Notes: generated from the sequence alone by a model not told the origin. A stretch of 56,573 nt of DNA from Verrucomicrobiaceae bacterium (GCA_019694165.1 JAIBCL010000041.1:1-56573), one strand, 5' to 3'; positions 46,777-55,828 are shown, counted from the first letter of the stretch. Program-made: numbers and translations.

Positions 46777-47829
46777 TTACCCGTGCAACACATCGTCAAG
46801 TTTCACTTCGCGTCCCAGGGCTAGAGATCGCTTCGCCGCTTCAAGCGAGGCGATGAGTTCGACTTCCTCCTCGATGGGCACGGACTCCTTGCCGTGGATC
46901 ACGAGATCGAGGAATGCCTCCAGCAAGTAGGAGTAAAGATTCGCCAGATCCGGCGTGACGCTGCGCCAGCCCTTCGTGCCGTAGAGATTGATCTGGTAAC
47001 CGGCGCGCATCGCCTCTTTGTCCGCCACCATCAGCATCACATCGCGCTGATCGCCGAAGCGGATGCGCGCGATGTTCGCGCCGGGCTTTCCGACATTGAT
47101 CGCGCTCGTCGCCCCTTTGCCGAGCACCGCATACGCCATCGAGAGCGCGTGGATGCCGTAATAGACGAGTTCGTTGCCGCACACCACGCTGGCGAGATGC
47201 ACGTCACCGAGCTGCGGCAGCTCTTCGCGTAGCTTGATGATGTCCGGCACAAACCGCAGGCTGCTCGCGGACATGAAGCGCGTCTTCGTTTCGCGTGCGA
47301 GCTTCGCAATCGCTGCAGCCTCACGCGCCGTCATCGCGAGTGGCTTGTCGCAGAAGGTGGGCACGCCTTTGCGCAGCGCGTGCTCCGCGTATTTCCACTG
47401 CGAGCCGCTTCCGTCATCGACGATGAGCACCGCATCCACGCCATCGCAGCACTGCTCGGGGGTGTCGGTCACGGTCTCGATGCCGACGACATCAGCGAGC
47501 GCTCGCGCTGCGGCTTTGTCCGGGTCCCACATCTTCACCACGCGCGCGCCATCGAGCTTGCGCCCCGATTTGACAAAGGTGCCTTTGAGCTGCTTCGCCT
47601 TCTCATCATCCCAGCCATTGAACGTCGTCGAGAACGCGGTGCCGTGATGCGAGCCGGGCGTTCGCTCCACCTTCGTGCCGTCATAAGTGGGCGCATACGT
47701 CGCAGCGGAGATGATGCCGAGTTTGAGCGGTGCTGACTGAGCTTGTCCAAAGACAGGCGCTCCGGCAAAAGAAGCGAGCGTGGCGGCGGAACGGGTGACG
47801 AAGGTGCGGCGGTCGAGTGGTGGATTCAT
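46777..47829 (-). CDS. Gfo/Idh/MocA-family oxidoreductase, Tat-exported, 350 aa
   Basis: NAD(P)-dependent sugar or sugar-acid dehydrogenase family. N-terminal LDRRTFVTRSAATLASFAG is a twin-arginine signal. The Rossmann region is less canonical than in cytoplasmic members (LKLGIISAATYAPTYDG), but VDAVLIVDDGSGSQWKYAEHALRKGVPTFCDKPLAMT contains the family CDKP motif with its catalytic-region Lys. Last gene of the minus-strand run; a ~72-bp palindrome (47851-47922) separates it from the GxxExxY gene. Confidence 0.9.
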   Translation of the reverse strand: MNPPLDRRTFVTRSAATLASFAGAPVFGQAQSAPLKLGIISAATYAPTYDGTKVERTPGSHHGTAFSTTFNGWDDEKAKQLKGTFVKSGRKLDGARVVKMWDPDKAAARALADVVGIETVTDTPEQCCDGVDAVLIVDDGSGSQWKYAEHALRKGVPTFCDKPLAMTAREAAAIAKLARETKTRFMSASSLRFVPDIIKLREELPQLGDVHLASVVCGNELVYYGIHALSMAYAVLGKGATSAINVGKPGANIARIRFGDQRDVMLMVADKEAMRAGYQINLYGTKGWRSVTPDLANLYSYLLEAFLDLVIHGKESVPIEEEVELIASLEAAKRSLALGREVKLDDVLHG

Positions 47830-47850
47830 GGTCGTTGGGGAAGAGGTTGT

Positions 47851-47922
47851 GGCAGAATCATGGAGGGCAGAATGATGGGATTGGATTTCAAGAACATGAT
47901 TCTGCCCTCCATCATTCTGCCT
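47851..47922. repeat. Intergenic palindrome of the GGCAGAAT family, copy 1
   Basis: Left arm GGCAGAATCATGGAGGGCAG and right arm CTGCCCTCCATCATTCTGCC around a ~30-nt middle (GATGGGATTGGATTTCAAG). The stop codon of the upstream GxxExxY gene (47912-47914) lies inside the right arm. The next gene starts 21 bp to the left. Confidence 0.95.
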
Positions 47923-48703
47923 TTTTCAGAAGTTCGAACCGCACACTATTCAGTGGCAGATTTACCCAAGCGATGGCGTCCAGTGTGGTGTGGTTGAGAA
48001 GGCGCTGAAGGTGTTTGCGCGTGTCTGCAAATCTCGTCGCGGCGGTGACGGCCAGGCCCACGCCGTCGCGCAGCAGGTGCATCGAGTGTTCGCCAAGCTG
48101 TCGCGAGCCTGCCATGATGGGGACCGATTGCGGAAGCACGCCCATGAGCGTCGCCACAGCCTCGCGATACAGCGCGACCTCAAGGCCCATCCCCACGTCG
48201 GCGCAGAGAGACACAACGGTTTCCCGCAGCTTCTGGTGCTCGGTGTCATCGGGCCAGTTATGTGTCGCGACGCTGAAACGCCGTCTGTCATCTGGAGTCA
48301 GCGTCGTGGAGACAAACTCGGATTGAACCTTGAGCGGGCGGAAATTGACGAGACTGCCGTGATGCGTCCCTGCCAGGAGCACATAGTTCAATGCTTGAGC
48401 GCGATGCGCGGGAGCGATGGTAGCGGCGCACTTGGCCTCGGCCACCGTGCTCCCGGCGAGCAGGAGATCGATGAAGTATTCCTTCACAAACGAGCCGTGC
48501 CGCACCCTGATCAAAACCTCGCGCTCGGCGCCAAGGCCACCCTGAGCGCAACGATAGGCCAGTTCGTTCTTGTAGATATTCTCATCCAGCATCCGGCCAT
48601 ACTGATTATGAATCGCAAACGCATGCCCCACCATCACATGATGGATGGCGTGAAACTCGTCCTGCGAGACCACATTGACGGGCTTTGACAGTTCTATCGG
48701 CAT
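47912..48703 (-). CDS. GxxExxY-family protein with C-terminal extension, 263 aa
   Basis: The first ~125 residues match the GxxExxY family, thought to have a PD-(D/E)XK nuclease-like fold: AFAIHNQYGRMLDENIYKNELAYR, EREVLIRVRHGSFVKEYFIDLLLAGSTVAEAKCA and LLAGTHHGSLVNFRPLKV. Typical members end there; this one has about 130 more residues (LRETVVSLCADVGMGLEVAL...) that I do not recognise. The final residues KAE and the TGA come from the adjoining palindrome, so the natural C-terminus may have been trimmed or extended by that insertion. Why it sits in a sugar-oxidation operon is unclear. Confidence 0.85.
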   Translation of the reverse strand: MPIELSKPVNVVSQDEFHAIHHVMVGHAFAIHNQYGRMLDENIYKNELAYRCAQGGLGAEREVLIRVRHGSFVKEYFIDLLLAGSTVAEAKCAATIAPAHRAQALNYVLLAGTHHGSLVNFRPLKVQSEFVSTTLTPDDRRRFSVATHNWPDDTEHQKLRETVVSLCADVGMGLEVALYREAVATLMGVLPQSVPIMAGSRQLGEHSMHLLRDGVGLAVTAATRFADTRKHLQRLLNHTTLDAIAWVNLPLNSVRFELLKKAE

Positions 48704-48717
48704 GGTGGGGAGATTGA

Positions 48718-48788
48718 GGCAGAATCATGGAGGGCAGAATGATGGGATTGGTGTTCAAAAAAAGATTCTGCCCTTCATCATTCTGCCT
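48718..48788. repeat. Intergenic palindrome of the GGCAGAAT family, copy 2
   Basis: Arms AGGCAGAATCATGGAGGGC and GCCCTTCATCATTCTGCCT, middle GATGGGATTGGTGTTCAA then A7. It starts 14 bp upstream of the GxxExxY start and ends 5 bp from the stop of the dehydrogenase gene at 48794. Confidence 0.95.
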
Positions 48789-48793
48789 CCCAT

Positions 48794-51700
48794 TCAGTTC
48801 GTGATCGGATGCGAGATGCGCAGGTAGGCGAAGAAGTCGCGGAGCTGTTGCTCGGTCAGGCCTTCGAGGAGGCCCTCGGGCATGAGGCTGCGGCCCATCG
48901 GGGTCACGGCCTTGATGTCCTGGGCGCCGAGCGTGATGTCCTGGCCGTCGAGGCCGCGCACCACGGTGACCTGATTGTCGCGGTCCACCTGGAAGCCGCC
49001 GATGCTTCGACCGTCCTTCGTCTCGACGGTGATGAACTGGAAGCCCTCGCGAATCTCTGCGTTGGGATTCACGATGCTGATGAGCATGGTGCCGAGATTG
49101 TCGCGCTGATAGGTGGTGAGGTCGGGGCCGATCTTGCCGCCTTTGAAGAAGAGCTTGTGACAGCTCGCGCAGCGTTGCATGAAGGTCTGCTCGCCTTGAT
49201 ACGGATTGCCCGCGCCGCCCTTCAGAACGGTCTCCACCTCGGCGAGCTTCTTCTTGAAGTCGTAGCCGGTGGTCGTGGCTTTGGGGAAAAGTTTTGCCGC
49301 TGCCTCGCTGACCGCCTTGTCACGACTCGTGCGCAGATGATCCGCGATGTCCGCCGGCACGAGCGAGAGGCCCAGCCTGCCGGACTGCAGCTCCACCATG
49401 AGCGCCTGCGTCCACTTTGCGCGACTCGAGAGCAGCGTGAATGCCGCAGCGCGCGCTGCTTCGGGCAGCTTGGGTAATGCGGCCAGCGTGTCGGTCGCGA
49501 TGCTATCCTGGTCATACGCGGCGAGCGAGGCGAAGGCGGCCTTGCGCAATTCGACGCTGCGATCCGCAGCAGCCGCTTTCAGCAGCACGGGCACGGCGTC
49601 GTTGTTCTTCAGCTCACCGAAACTGCGCGCGTAGAGCAGGCGGTCGTCGGGCTTCGCCTTCACGTCGGCCACGACGGCAAGCGCCTCCTTCACGGCGGCG
49701 GCATCACCCTGCCGCAGACGAATCGCGAGCGATGCGCCGCCAGATGCAGCCATCGCGCTGACGAGTTCATCAGGCAGACCCGTCATCGCGCGTCCGCGAT
49801 ACGCTTCTTCGAATCCCTTCAGCAACTGCGCCGCCTGTTCCTTGCCTGGAGCGAGCTTCAGCAGTTGCGCGATGAGCAGCAGCTCCTGGCGCTTGCCCTC
49901 GACGGCAAAACGGCGCACCACGCGCGGCAGCACCTGTTGAGTCACCAGCGGCTTGTCCCACAGCGAGCGCGTCTTGAAGAACTCCATCACCTCACTCGTG
50001 GCGGACGGGATGCGCGCTTCAAACACCCACCAGCACAGCAGCGGAATGTAAGGATCGTTCACGTCCTCATCGTGAGTCATCAGGGCGGCGACGATGGGAA
50101 ACGCCTGCACGTCGGCCAGACGTCGCGCGGTGCAGGCGAACTGCGAGCGCGCCTCCGCATCCTTCTCTGACGTGGCTTGTGCGACGAGAGTCTCGAACAC
50201 ATTCGTCGGCAGCAGTTGCGGCTCTTTGCGCGCAGGCGGGAGGCCGAGGCCGTGATTGATGCCGTATTCATCACCGAGCAATCTCGCCGCCCACGAGCGC
50301 ACGGACGGGTTCGCATGTTTCAGCGCGAGCACCGCCGTGGCGTCGTCGAGACCACCGACCTGATGCAGCGCCCACAGCGCATTGAGCGCGGCGAGGCCGG
50401 TGTCCTTCGCAATCACCGCTTTCAGCGAAGGCGCAGCCTTCGGGTCCTTGCGCTCACCGAGCAGACGCACAGCGGTGTGGCGGTGCCATTTATTCGGATG
50501 ACCGAGCAGCGCGATGAGTTGCTCCGTGCTCTTCGCCGCGAGATTGAGATCCGCCTCCAGCTTCGAGTCCTGACCTGCGATGCGATAGATGCGGCCCGTG
50601 GTGGGATCGATCTGATTTTGATAGTGCTGACCGTGTGCGATGTAGAACTCATACATGTCCGAGACGTAGATCGAGCCATCGGGCGCATTCGCGATATACA
50701 CAGGACGGAACGCTGCATCGCTGCTCTTCACCACCACGCCGTGATCCTTCGTGTCAAAGGTCGAGCCGTGAACGATGCGTTTACTGGCAATCACTTCATT
50801 GTGCAGCGGATCGATGGCGAAGAGCATGCCCGCGAGCGCAGGCGGCATCGCGCTGCCGTCCGCAAACGCGCCGAAGTGCGTGAAGCGCACGACGGGATCG
50901 GTCGTGGCCATCATCGGCAGGTCGCCAAAGGCATACGGATTGCGCGGCGGACCGAACTTGCCGGGCGTGACGCCTTGCATGAGGTAGAAGCCGCCCTGGA
51001 TGTAATGCCAGCCGCGCGTGTTGCCGCCATTGTGACCGGAGTAGGCGCGGCCTTGCGCATCGAACTCCACGCCAAACGTGTTGCCGCCACCCTCGGCAAA
51101 GATTTCAAACGCGCGCGTCTCCGGATGATAACGCCAGACCATGCAGCCCTCGAAGTGCGCGCCGGGAGAGTCCGGCGCATCGACTCCCGGCCTGCGCACG
51201 CGACACGACGTGCCGCTGCCCTGGCAGCCGTAAAGCCAGCCGTCAGGGCCCCATGCAAGGCCGTTCGCCTGCGCATGCGTGTCTTCAAATCCAAAGCCAG
51301 CGAGGTGCGTTACTGGCGGACCATCGGGCACATCGTCACCGTCCTTGTCGGGATAGAAGATCAGATACGGCACATGCATCACCCACACGCCGCCGCGACC
51401 GCGCACCGCCGCGTTCGCCATGTTCAGTCCGTCTGCGAAGACCTTGTGCTTGTCGTAAACACCGTCGCCATCCGTGTCTTCGTGAACCGAAATGATGTCC
51501 GCGCCGCGCACATGATCCGGCGGTGCGGCGGGCACCTTGTCATAGACCGCGCGGTAGTATTTGTCGCGGCTGAGCATCGTGAGTCCTGCCGGATACGGAT
51601 ACTGCCGAGTCTGTGCCACCCAGATGCGTCCGCGCTCGTCGAAGCTGAAATGAAATGGCTGCGCAATCTGCGGATCGCTCAGCACGAGCGAGGTCTTCAG

Positions 51701-52324
51701 TCCGTCATGCGCATTCATCTTCGCCGCCGACTCCAGTGGAGGCAAACTCGGCCCATGCACCTGCTCGGTGCGGCCCAGCACGCGCTGTGACTCGTGAAAG
51801 CTGTCGAACGCAGCGCGCGCGGGCTTTTGCGTGAGCGCGCCGCCGGGCTTGTAGTCGTCGCCGGTGCGGAACTCCCACTCGCCTTCGAAGATGCACTCCT
51901 GCTCGTAGTTCATGATGAACGGCGTCTCGCCAAGGAAGCCACCTGCGCCAGACGGCACAGCCATGCGGATCGCGATCTCGTTCCACTCGCCTTTGTGCAA
52001 CGTGCCGACAGGAACCTTGTGACGAAACAAGGTGTTGCCTGCGTTCGCATAATTCGGCGGGAAAGAACCGCCGGTGCCAATCTTCTTACCGTTTACCCAC
52101 ACTTCATGCGCGCCCGCGAGGTCGCGGATGTTCACGCCGACCGACTCTTCAAACAGATTGCGCTCGTGCTTCAGGAAGAAGCTGTCATGCACCTTCACCC
52201 ACGCGCGGAGCCATGCGGTGCCGGTGAAATCCAGCTTGCCCGGCACGCGCGCCGTCTGCCAGTCGGCGGCTTGTGCCACTGCAATGAACACCATTGGCAA
52301 GATGAGTCTGAACAGGGCTTTCAT
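48794..52324 (-). CDS. PVC-type membrane-bound dehydrogenase with HEAT repeats and C-terminal heme domain, 1176 aa
   Basis: Periplasmic or membrane-attached dehydrogenase. The start is ATG 52324 (MKALFRLILPMVFIAVAQA signal peptide); the longer frame to 52561 reads through a palindrome. Order of parts: galactose-binding-like jelly roll (AWLRAWVKVHDSFFLKHERNLFE, AHEVWVNGKKIGTGGSFP), six-bladed propeller of the PVC dehydrogenase type (GRIWVAQTRQYPYPAG, VYDKHKVFADGLNMANAAV, GLAWGPDGWLYGCQGSGT, GSIYVSDMYEFYIAHGQHYQ), HEAT repeats (about 640-1000), and a heme-binding cytochrome c domain with CASCHKLFFKGGKIGPDLTTYQR and ANAEIREGFQ-like continuation. It probably oxidises a sugar and hands electrons to its own heme. 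Confidence 0.93.
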   Translation of the reverse strand: MKALFRLILPMVFIAVAQAADWQTARVPGKLDFTGTAWLRAWVKVHDSFFLKHERNLFEESVGVNIRDLAGAHEVWVNGKKIGTGGSFPPNYANAGNTLFRHKVPVGTLHKGEWNEIAIRMAVPSGAGGFLGETPFIMNYEQECIFEGEWEFRTGDDYKPGGALTQKPARAAFDSFHESQRVLGRTEQVHGPSLPPLESAAKMNAHDGLKTSLVLSDPQIAQPFHFSFDERGRIWVAQTRQYPYPAGLTMLSRDKYYRAVYDKVPAAPPDHVRGADIISVHEDTDGDGVYDKHKVFADGLNMANAAVRGRGGVWVMHVPYLIFYPDKDGDDVPDGPPVTHLAGFGFEDTHAQANGLAWGPDGWLYGCQGSGTSCRVRRPGVDAPDSPGAHFEGCMVWRYHPETRAFEIFAEGGGNTFGVEFDAQGRAYSGHNGGNTRGWHYIQGGFYLMQGVTPGKFGPPRNPYAFGDLPMMATTDPVVRFTHFGAFADGSAMPPALAGMLFAIDPLHNEVIASKRIVHGSTFDTKDHGVVVKSSDAAFRPVYIANAPDGSIYVSDMYEFYIAHGQHYQNQIDPTTGRIYRIAGQDSKLEADLNLAAKSTEQLIALLGHPNKWHRHTAVRLLGERKDPKAAPSLKAVIAKDTGLAALNALWALHQVGGLDDATAVLALKHANPSVRSWAARLLGDEYGINHGLGLPPARKEPQLLPTNVFETLVAQATSEKDAEARSQFACTARRLADVQAFPIVAALMTHDEDVNDPYIPLLCWWVFEARIPSATSEVMEFFKTRSLWDKPLVTQQVLPRVVRRFAVEGKRQELLLIAQLLKLAPGKEQAAQLLKGFEEAYRGRAMTGLPDELVSAMAASGGASLAIRLRQGDAAAVKEALAVVADVKAKPDDRLLYARSFGELKNNDAVPVLLKAAAADRSVELRKAAFASLAAYDQDSIATDTLAALPKLPEAARAAAFTLLSSRAKWTQALMVELQSGRLGLSLVPADIADHLRTSRDKAVSEAAAKLFPKATTTGYDFKKKLAEVETVLKGGAGNPYQGEQTFMQRCASCHKLFFKGGKIGPDLTTYQRDNLGTMLISIVNPNAEIREGFQFITVETKDGRSIGGFQVDRDNQVTVVRGLDGQDITLGAQDIKAVTPMGRSLMPEGLLEGLTEQQLRDFFAYLRISHPITN

Positions 52325-52340
52325 AAGACGATGGTGGGTT

Positions 52341-52413
52341 AAGGCAGAATCATGGAGGGCAGAATGATGGGATTTGATTTCAAAGTATGATTCTGCCCTC
52401 CATGATTCTGCCT
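52341..52413. repeat. Intergenic palindrome of the GGCAGAAT family, copy 3
   Basis: Arms AGGCAGAATCATGGAGGGC and GCCCTCCATGATTCTGCCT are perfectly complementary; middle GATGGGATTTGATTTCAA. It lies 16 bp from the start of the 48794-52324 gene and 8 bp from the stop of the Gfo/Idh/MocA gene at 52422. Confidence 0.95.
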
Positions 52414-52421
52414 TTCGTATT

Positions 52422-53420
52422 TCAAATCCTGACCAACTGCCCCGTGCGGGCCGACTCCTCGGCCGCGAGACACGCGCGCACGGCCTCGCGTGATTCCTCG
52501 GGCGTGATGACGGTCGGCTTCTCGCCGGTGGCGACGCAGTTGACGAAGTAGGCCAGCTCATCGCGCAGTGCGCCGCGAAGCTGGCCGTGGATCGTGGGCC
52601 AGTAGGTGGTGTCCGGGCAGCGCGAGCCTTTGCTATCCACGATCATGAGGTTCGGATGCGTGTCGTGGATGGAGATGCTGCCTTCGGTGCCGACGATCTC
52701 CAGGCGTTCGTCGATCTGGAATGGCGTCGTGTCCGGCAGGCACCACACGGATTCCAGGATGCACGACGCACCGTTCTCCAGCCGATACATCACCTGACCG
52801 AGATCGGGATTCGCGTGCTGGCGCACCTGCACCGTCTGGGCATACGCCGACACCGCGTGCGACTCGCTGAACCAGAACATGAGGTCGGTGTCATGCACGC
52901 AATCGCCGATGATGGGCCCGATCTTGTCCAGCACCGACGCGCCCACCCATGCGGGAAGATTTCGCCGTGCATACATGGAGATGATGCGACCGATCTTGCC
53001 CGCTGCGATCTCCTGCTTCGCGGCGGCGTAGCGCGGATTGAACCGGCAGATGTGCCCCGTCATGAAGAAGCTCTTCGCGGCATTCGCGGCGTTCACGATC
53101 GCGTCACAATCGGCGACCGTGGAGGCCATCGGCTTCTCCAGAAACACATGCTTGCCCGCTTCGAGCGCGGCCACCGCAGGCGCGGCGTGCTGGTCCCACA
53201 TGGTGGTGATGCTCACGGACTCCACCTCGGGATCGGCGAGCATGTCGTGATAGTTGGTGAAGGTCTTCTTCACACCGAATCGCTTCGCTACTTCAGCGAG
53301 CCGCTCTGAGTTGCGCGTGCAGATCGCATGGATTTCGACATTGGGGATGGCCGCGAGCGCTTCGCAGTGCTTCTCGCCGAACCAGCCGAGACCGAGGACG
53401 CTGTGTTTGATCTTCTTCAT
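52422..53420 (-). CDS. Gfo/Idh/MocA-family oxidoreductase, cytoplasmic, 332 aa
   Basis: NAD(P)-dependent dehydrogenase of sugars or inositol-type polyols. Rossmann motif VLGLGWFGEKHCEAL at the N-terminus, then AGKHVFLEKPMAST with the EKP motif Lys, and GASVLDKIGPIIGDCVHDTDLMFWF with the D-x-x-x-H-like catalytic region (CVHDTDL). No signal peptide. Its start is 21 bp after the DUF4432 stop with no palindrome in between, the one junction of the run that lacks it. Confidence 0.93.
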   Translation of the reverse strand: MKKIKHSVLGLGWFGEKHCEALAAIPNVEIHAICTRNSERLAEVAKRFGVKKTFTNYHDMLADPEVESVSITTMWDQHAAPAVAALEAGKHVFLEKPMASTVADCDAIVNAANAAKSFFMTGHICRFNPRYAAAKQEIAAGKIGRIISMYARRNLPAWVGASVLDKIGPIIGDCVHDTDLMFWFSESHAVSAYAQTVQVRQHANPDLGQVMYRLENGASCILESVWCLPDTTPFQIDERLEIVGTEGSISIHDTHPNLMIVDSKGSRCPDTTYWPTIHGQLRGALRDELAYFVNCVATGEKPTVITPEESREAVRACLAAEESARTGQLVRI

Positions 53421-53441
53421 GAGTGGATGGGTGGGTGAGAG

Positions 53442-54518
53442 TTAAGGATGAACTTGGCCGTCGCACTTCTTCAGCGCGCTGAGTTCGGTGCTGCCGTTGA
53501 GCACGCGGAGCTTGAGCTGGTAGTGACGTGTCTCGCCGGGAGCGAGGAACTGCTTCGCGAGCGCGTGCTTGTCGCGGGCGCTGCCGAGCAGCGAGCCGGA
53601 GAAAGGCTCGATGCCGCTGACGTAGCAACCGCGCGGACCGTAGTGCTGCCAGTTCGCCATGCGCGGCAGAGCCTTCTTCGGATAGCTGATCTCCAGGCCA
53701 AGCTTGAGCTTGTCGTTGATCAAACCAATGCGGCACCAGCCATCGCGCTCCGCTTGCGTCTCGACGATCAGGCCGCGCTCGTTCATGCCGGTGTGCTCGG
53801 TCATCGGCGCGGGCACGCGTTTGAGTTTGTTCATGCCTGCGGCGGACAAGGGCTGCACGATGTCCTGCCCCGCTGGCGGCGGCACATTCCAGTGCACCGA
53901 CTTGCCGCGATAGATGAAGCGCGCGTTTTCATCGAGGAGCGGCCAGCCGAGGTTGCAGTGGTAGAGCCAGTGATGCGGCACGCGTTTGTCGCCGCGATTT
54001 GTCACAGCGTCCTCGATGTGAATCTCGGGCACACCGAGCGTGCATCGAATCGTGCGCCGGATCTCAAACGTCGGACCAAACGCCGAGGAATCCCGCGTCA
54101 GCAGTCCTAGCTCCATCTCATGACGCCCGAAGTGCGGATCAGGATTGCGCAGCAGCTCGATGCGCGAAGGCTGATTCGAGTAGCGGCCATGCAGTGAAGT
54201 CTTCGCGCCATCTTCTTCTCGCGGACCACCGACATACTCGGGGCCGCAAGTCGTCACCAAACCACCAGCCCAGCCGCGCACCCATTCGATGCCGGTGTGA
54301 TAAGCGGGATTCGGCGGCAGCAAGCCATTCGGCGAAAGCCAGGCGAGCGCGAACTGATTGAAGCTCGCGTCCACGATGTCGCCGCCACGATCCAGGGCAA
54401 CGGTGAAACGCAAGCCTGCGCCTGTGTCGAAGAGCGCCACGCGACAGTCATCGAGCGTGCCCGTGCGGATGCCGCCGACTTGCAGCACGTTTTCAAACTT
54501 GGTGGTGTCGAAGATCAT
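53442..54518 (-). CDS. DUF4432 family protein (aldose-epimerase-like fold), 358 aa
   Basis: Probable sugar mutarotase-type protein. Blocks: GTLDDCRVALFDTGAGLRFTVALDRGGDIVDASF, LAWLSPNGLLPPNPAYHTG, WVRGWAGGLVTTCGPEYVG, HHWLYHCNLGWPLLDENARF, and near the end GCYVSGIEPFSG and LAPGETRHYQLKLRVL. Cytoplasmic. Position before a Gfo/Idh/MocA dehydrogenase gene supports a role in delivering the correct sugar anomer or isomer to it (inference). Confidence 0.87.
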   Translation of the reverse strand: MIFDTTKFENVLQVGGIRTGTLDDCRVALFDTGAGLRFTVALDRGGDIVDASFNQFALAWLSPNGLLPPNPAYHTGIEWVRGWAGGLVTTCGPEYVGGPREEDGAKTSLHGRYSNQPSRIELLRNPDPHFGRHEMELGLLTRDSSAFGPTFEIRRTIRCTLGVPEIHIEDAVTNRGDKRVPHHWLYHCNLGWPLLDENARFIYRGKSVHWNVPPPAGQDIVQPLSAAGMNKLKRVPAPMTEHTGMNERGLIVETQAERDGWCRIGLINDKLKLGLEISYPKKALPRMANWQHYGPRGCYVSGIEPFSGSLLGSARDKHALAKQFLAPGETRHYQLKLRVLNGSTELSALKKCDGQVHP

Positions 54519-54534
54519 GGGTTGGCTTGTTTGA

Positions 54535-54606
54535 AGGCAGAATCATGAAGGGCAGAATCATTGTATGAGCTGTCAGAAATATTATTCTGCCCTCCATGAT
54601 TCTGCC
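54535..54606. repeat. Intergenic palindrome of the GGCAGAAT family, copy 4
   Basis: Arms AGGCAGAATCATGAAGGGC and GCCCTCCATGATTCTGCCT; middle differs from copies 1-3 (CATTGTATGAGCTGTCAGAAAT). It lies 16 bp from the DUF4432 start and 6 bp from the SDR stop. Confidence 0.95.
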
Positions 54607-54612
54607 TCTCTC

Positions 54613-55383
54613 TTACCAAGGTGGGAGCGCCATCGTCCCGCCGTCGAGCACGATGGAGGTGGCGTTGATGTAGCCTGCATCGTCGCTGAGCAGGAAGGCC
54701 GCTGTCTGCGCGATGTCGATGGGCTGGCCGAGCCGGCGCACGGGGATGCGACGAGCCACATCGGCGTAGAGTTCAGCCACCGGTTTGTCCCAGCCCTCGC
54801 AGCTCGCGGCGAGCATCGGCGTGTCGATGGTGCCGGGGCAAATGCCGACGACGCGCACCTTGCCCGCGTGATCGGTGGCGAGGCAGCGGATCAGAGACTC
54901 CAGCGCTCCCTTCGACGCACAGTAAAGCGCATGTGCCGGGAAGCCGATGAACGCTGCCACGGAAGTCGTGATAAGAAACACACCGTTGCCCTGCTGCTCC
55001 ATCACCGGAATCGCGTGCTTCGCGGTCCAGAACACGCTCTTCACGTTCACGCCCATCAGCTTGTCCCAAGCAGCATCATCGAACTCGGTGACCTTGCCTT
55101 TGCCCCACACGCCTGCATTGCAATGCACGCCGTCGATGCGGCCAAAGTGCGCGACCGCGCTCTGCACCATCGCCTTCACGCTGTCCTCCTGCGAGACATC
55201 GACGAACACAAAGCGGACATTGTGACCGACATCGCGCAGTTCCTTCTCCAATGCCTCGCCGCGCTCCTGCTGATTCGATGCGATGACCACACGCGCGCCA
55301 AGCGACGCAAAGTGGCGGCTGCACGCCTCGCCGATGCCCGAGGTGCCGCCGGTGACGATGATGACCTTGCCTTTGATGCTCAT
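54613..55383 (-). CDS. Short-chain dehydrogenase/reductase, 256 aa
   Basis: Classical SDR. Start at ATG 55383 (MSIKGKVIIVTGG); the longer frame to 55512 translates a palindrome and is rejected. Cofactor motif TGGTSGIG (11-18), D in VDVSQEDS, HCNAGVWG (NAG motif), Ser in ITTSVAAF and Y-C-A-S-K active site. The end VLDGGTMALPPW is typical. Likely reduces or oxidises a hydroxyl of the sugar handled by this operon. Confidence 0.94.
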   Translation of the reverse strand: MSIKGKVIIVTGGTSGIGEACSRHFASLGARVVIASNQQERGEALEKELRDVGHNVRFVFVDVSQEDSVKAMVQSAVAHFGRIDGVHCNAGVWGKGKVTEFDDAAWDKLMGVNVKSVFWTAKHAIPVMEQQGNGVFLITTSVAAFIGFPAHALYCASKGALESLIRCLATDHAGKVRVVGICPGTIDTPMLAASCEGWDKPVAELYADVARRIPVRRLGQPIDIAQTAAFLLSDDAGYINATSIVLDGGTMALPPW

Positions 55384-55403
55384 AAAATGGAAGTGGCGGG
55401 TGA

Positions 55404-55475
55404 AGGCAGAATGATGAAGGGCAGAATCATGGCATGATTTTTCAGCAACATTATTCTGCCCTCCATGATTCTGCC
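55404..55475. repeat. Intergenic palindrome of the GGCAGAAT family, copy 5
   Basis: Arms AGGCAGAATGATGAAGGGC and GCCCTCCATGATTCTGCC; middle CATGGCATGATTTTTCAGCA. It lies 20 bp from the SDR start and 5 bp from the stop of the VOC gene. Confidence 0.95.
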
Positions 55476-55480
55476 GTTTC

Positions 55481-55819
55481 TCATCTCCAGGGAAGATCGC
55501 TGTCGTTTTCAAACTGCATGTATTCGATCACCGCGCCGTCCTTCAGCATGAAGGCGACGGTGAAGTTCGGCGACGGCTGAAAGGGCTTCAGGATCACGTT
55601 TTCGCCTTTGATCGCCTCATGGATGTCGTCCACGCGATAGGCCACATGCGGCAGGTCGCGCACCGGACCTGTCACCGGGCTGTCCGGCTCGAAGCGCAGA
55701 TACTCGACCTTGTAGGGATGCTTGCGCGGGTCCGTGACCCACACCTTCGTGTCTTCGACAAAGTATTCGCCGGGATGACTCTCGTCCGTCGGCAGGCCGA
55801 TGTGATGGAATGTTTTCAT
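55481..55819 (-). CDS. VOC (glyoxalase-like) superfamily protein, 112 aa
   Basis: Small vicinal-oxygen-chelate fold protein: MKTFHHIGLPTDE with a metal-ligand-like His at the start, LPHVAYRVDDIHEAIKG in the middle, and FMLKDGAVIEYMQFE at the end carrying the usual Glu. It could be an isomerase or lyase of sugar-derived ketones or a small-molecule binder. The reaction cannot be predicted. Confidence 0.85.
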   Translation of the reverse strand: MKTFHHIGLPTDESHPGEYFVEDTKVWVTDPRKHPYKVEYLRFEPDSPVTGPVRDLPHVAYRVDDIHEAIKGENVILKPFQPSPNFTVAFMLKDGAVIEYMQFENDSDLPWR

Positions 55820-55828
55820 ATTGGGTTA

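Noticed and set aside
52325..52561. 79-residue N-terminal extension of the PVC dehydrogenase
   Set aside because: It translates the junction palindrome and the end of the neighbouring gene; ATG 52324 gives a proper signal peptide.
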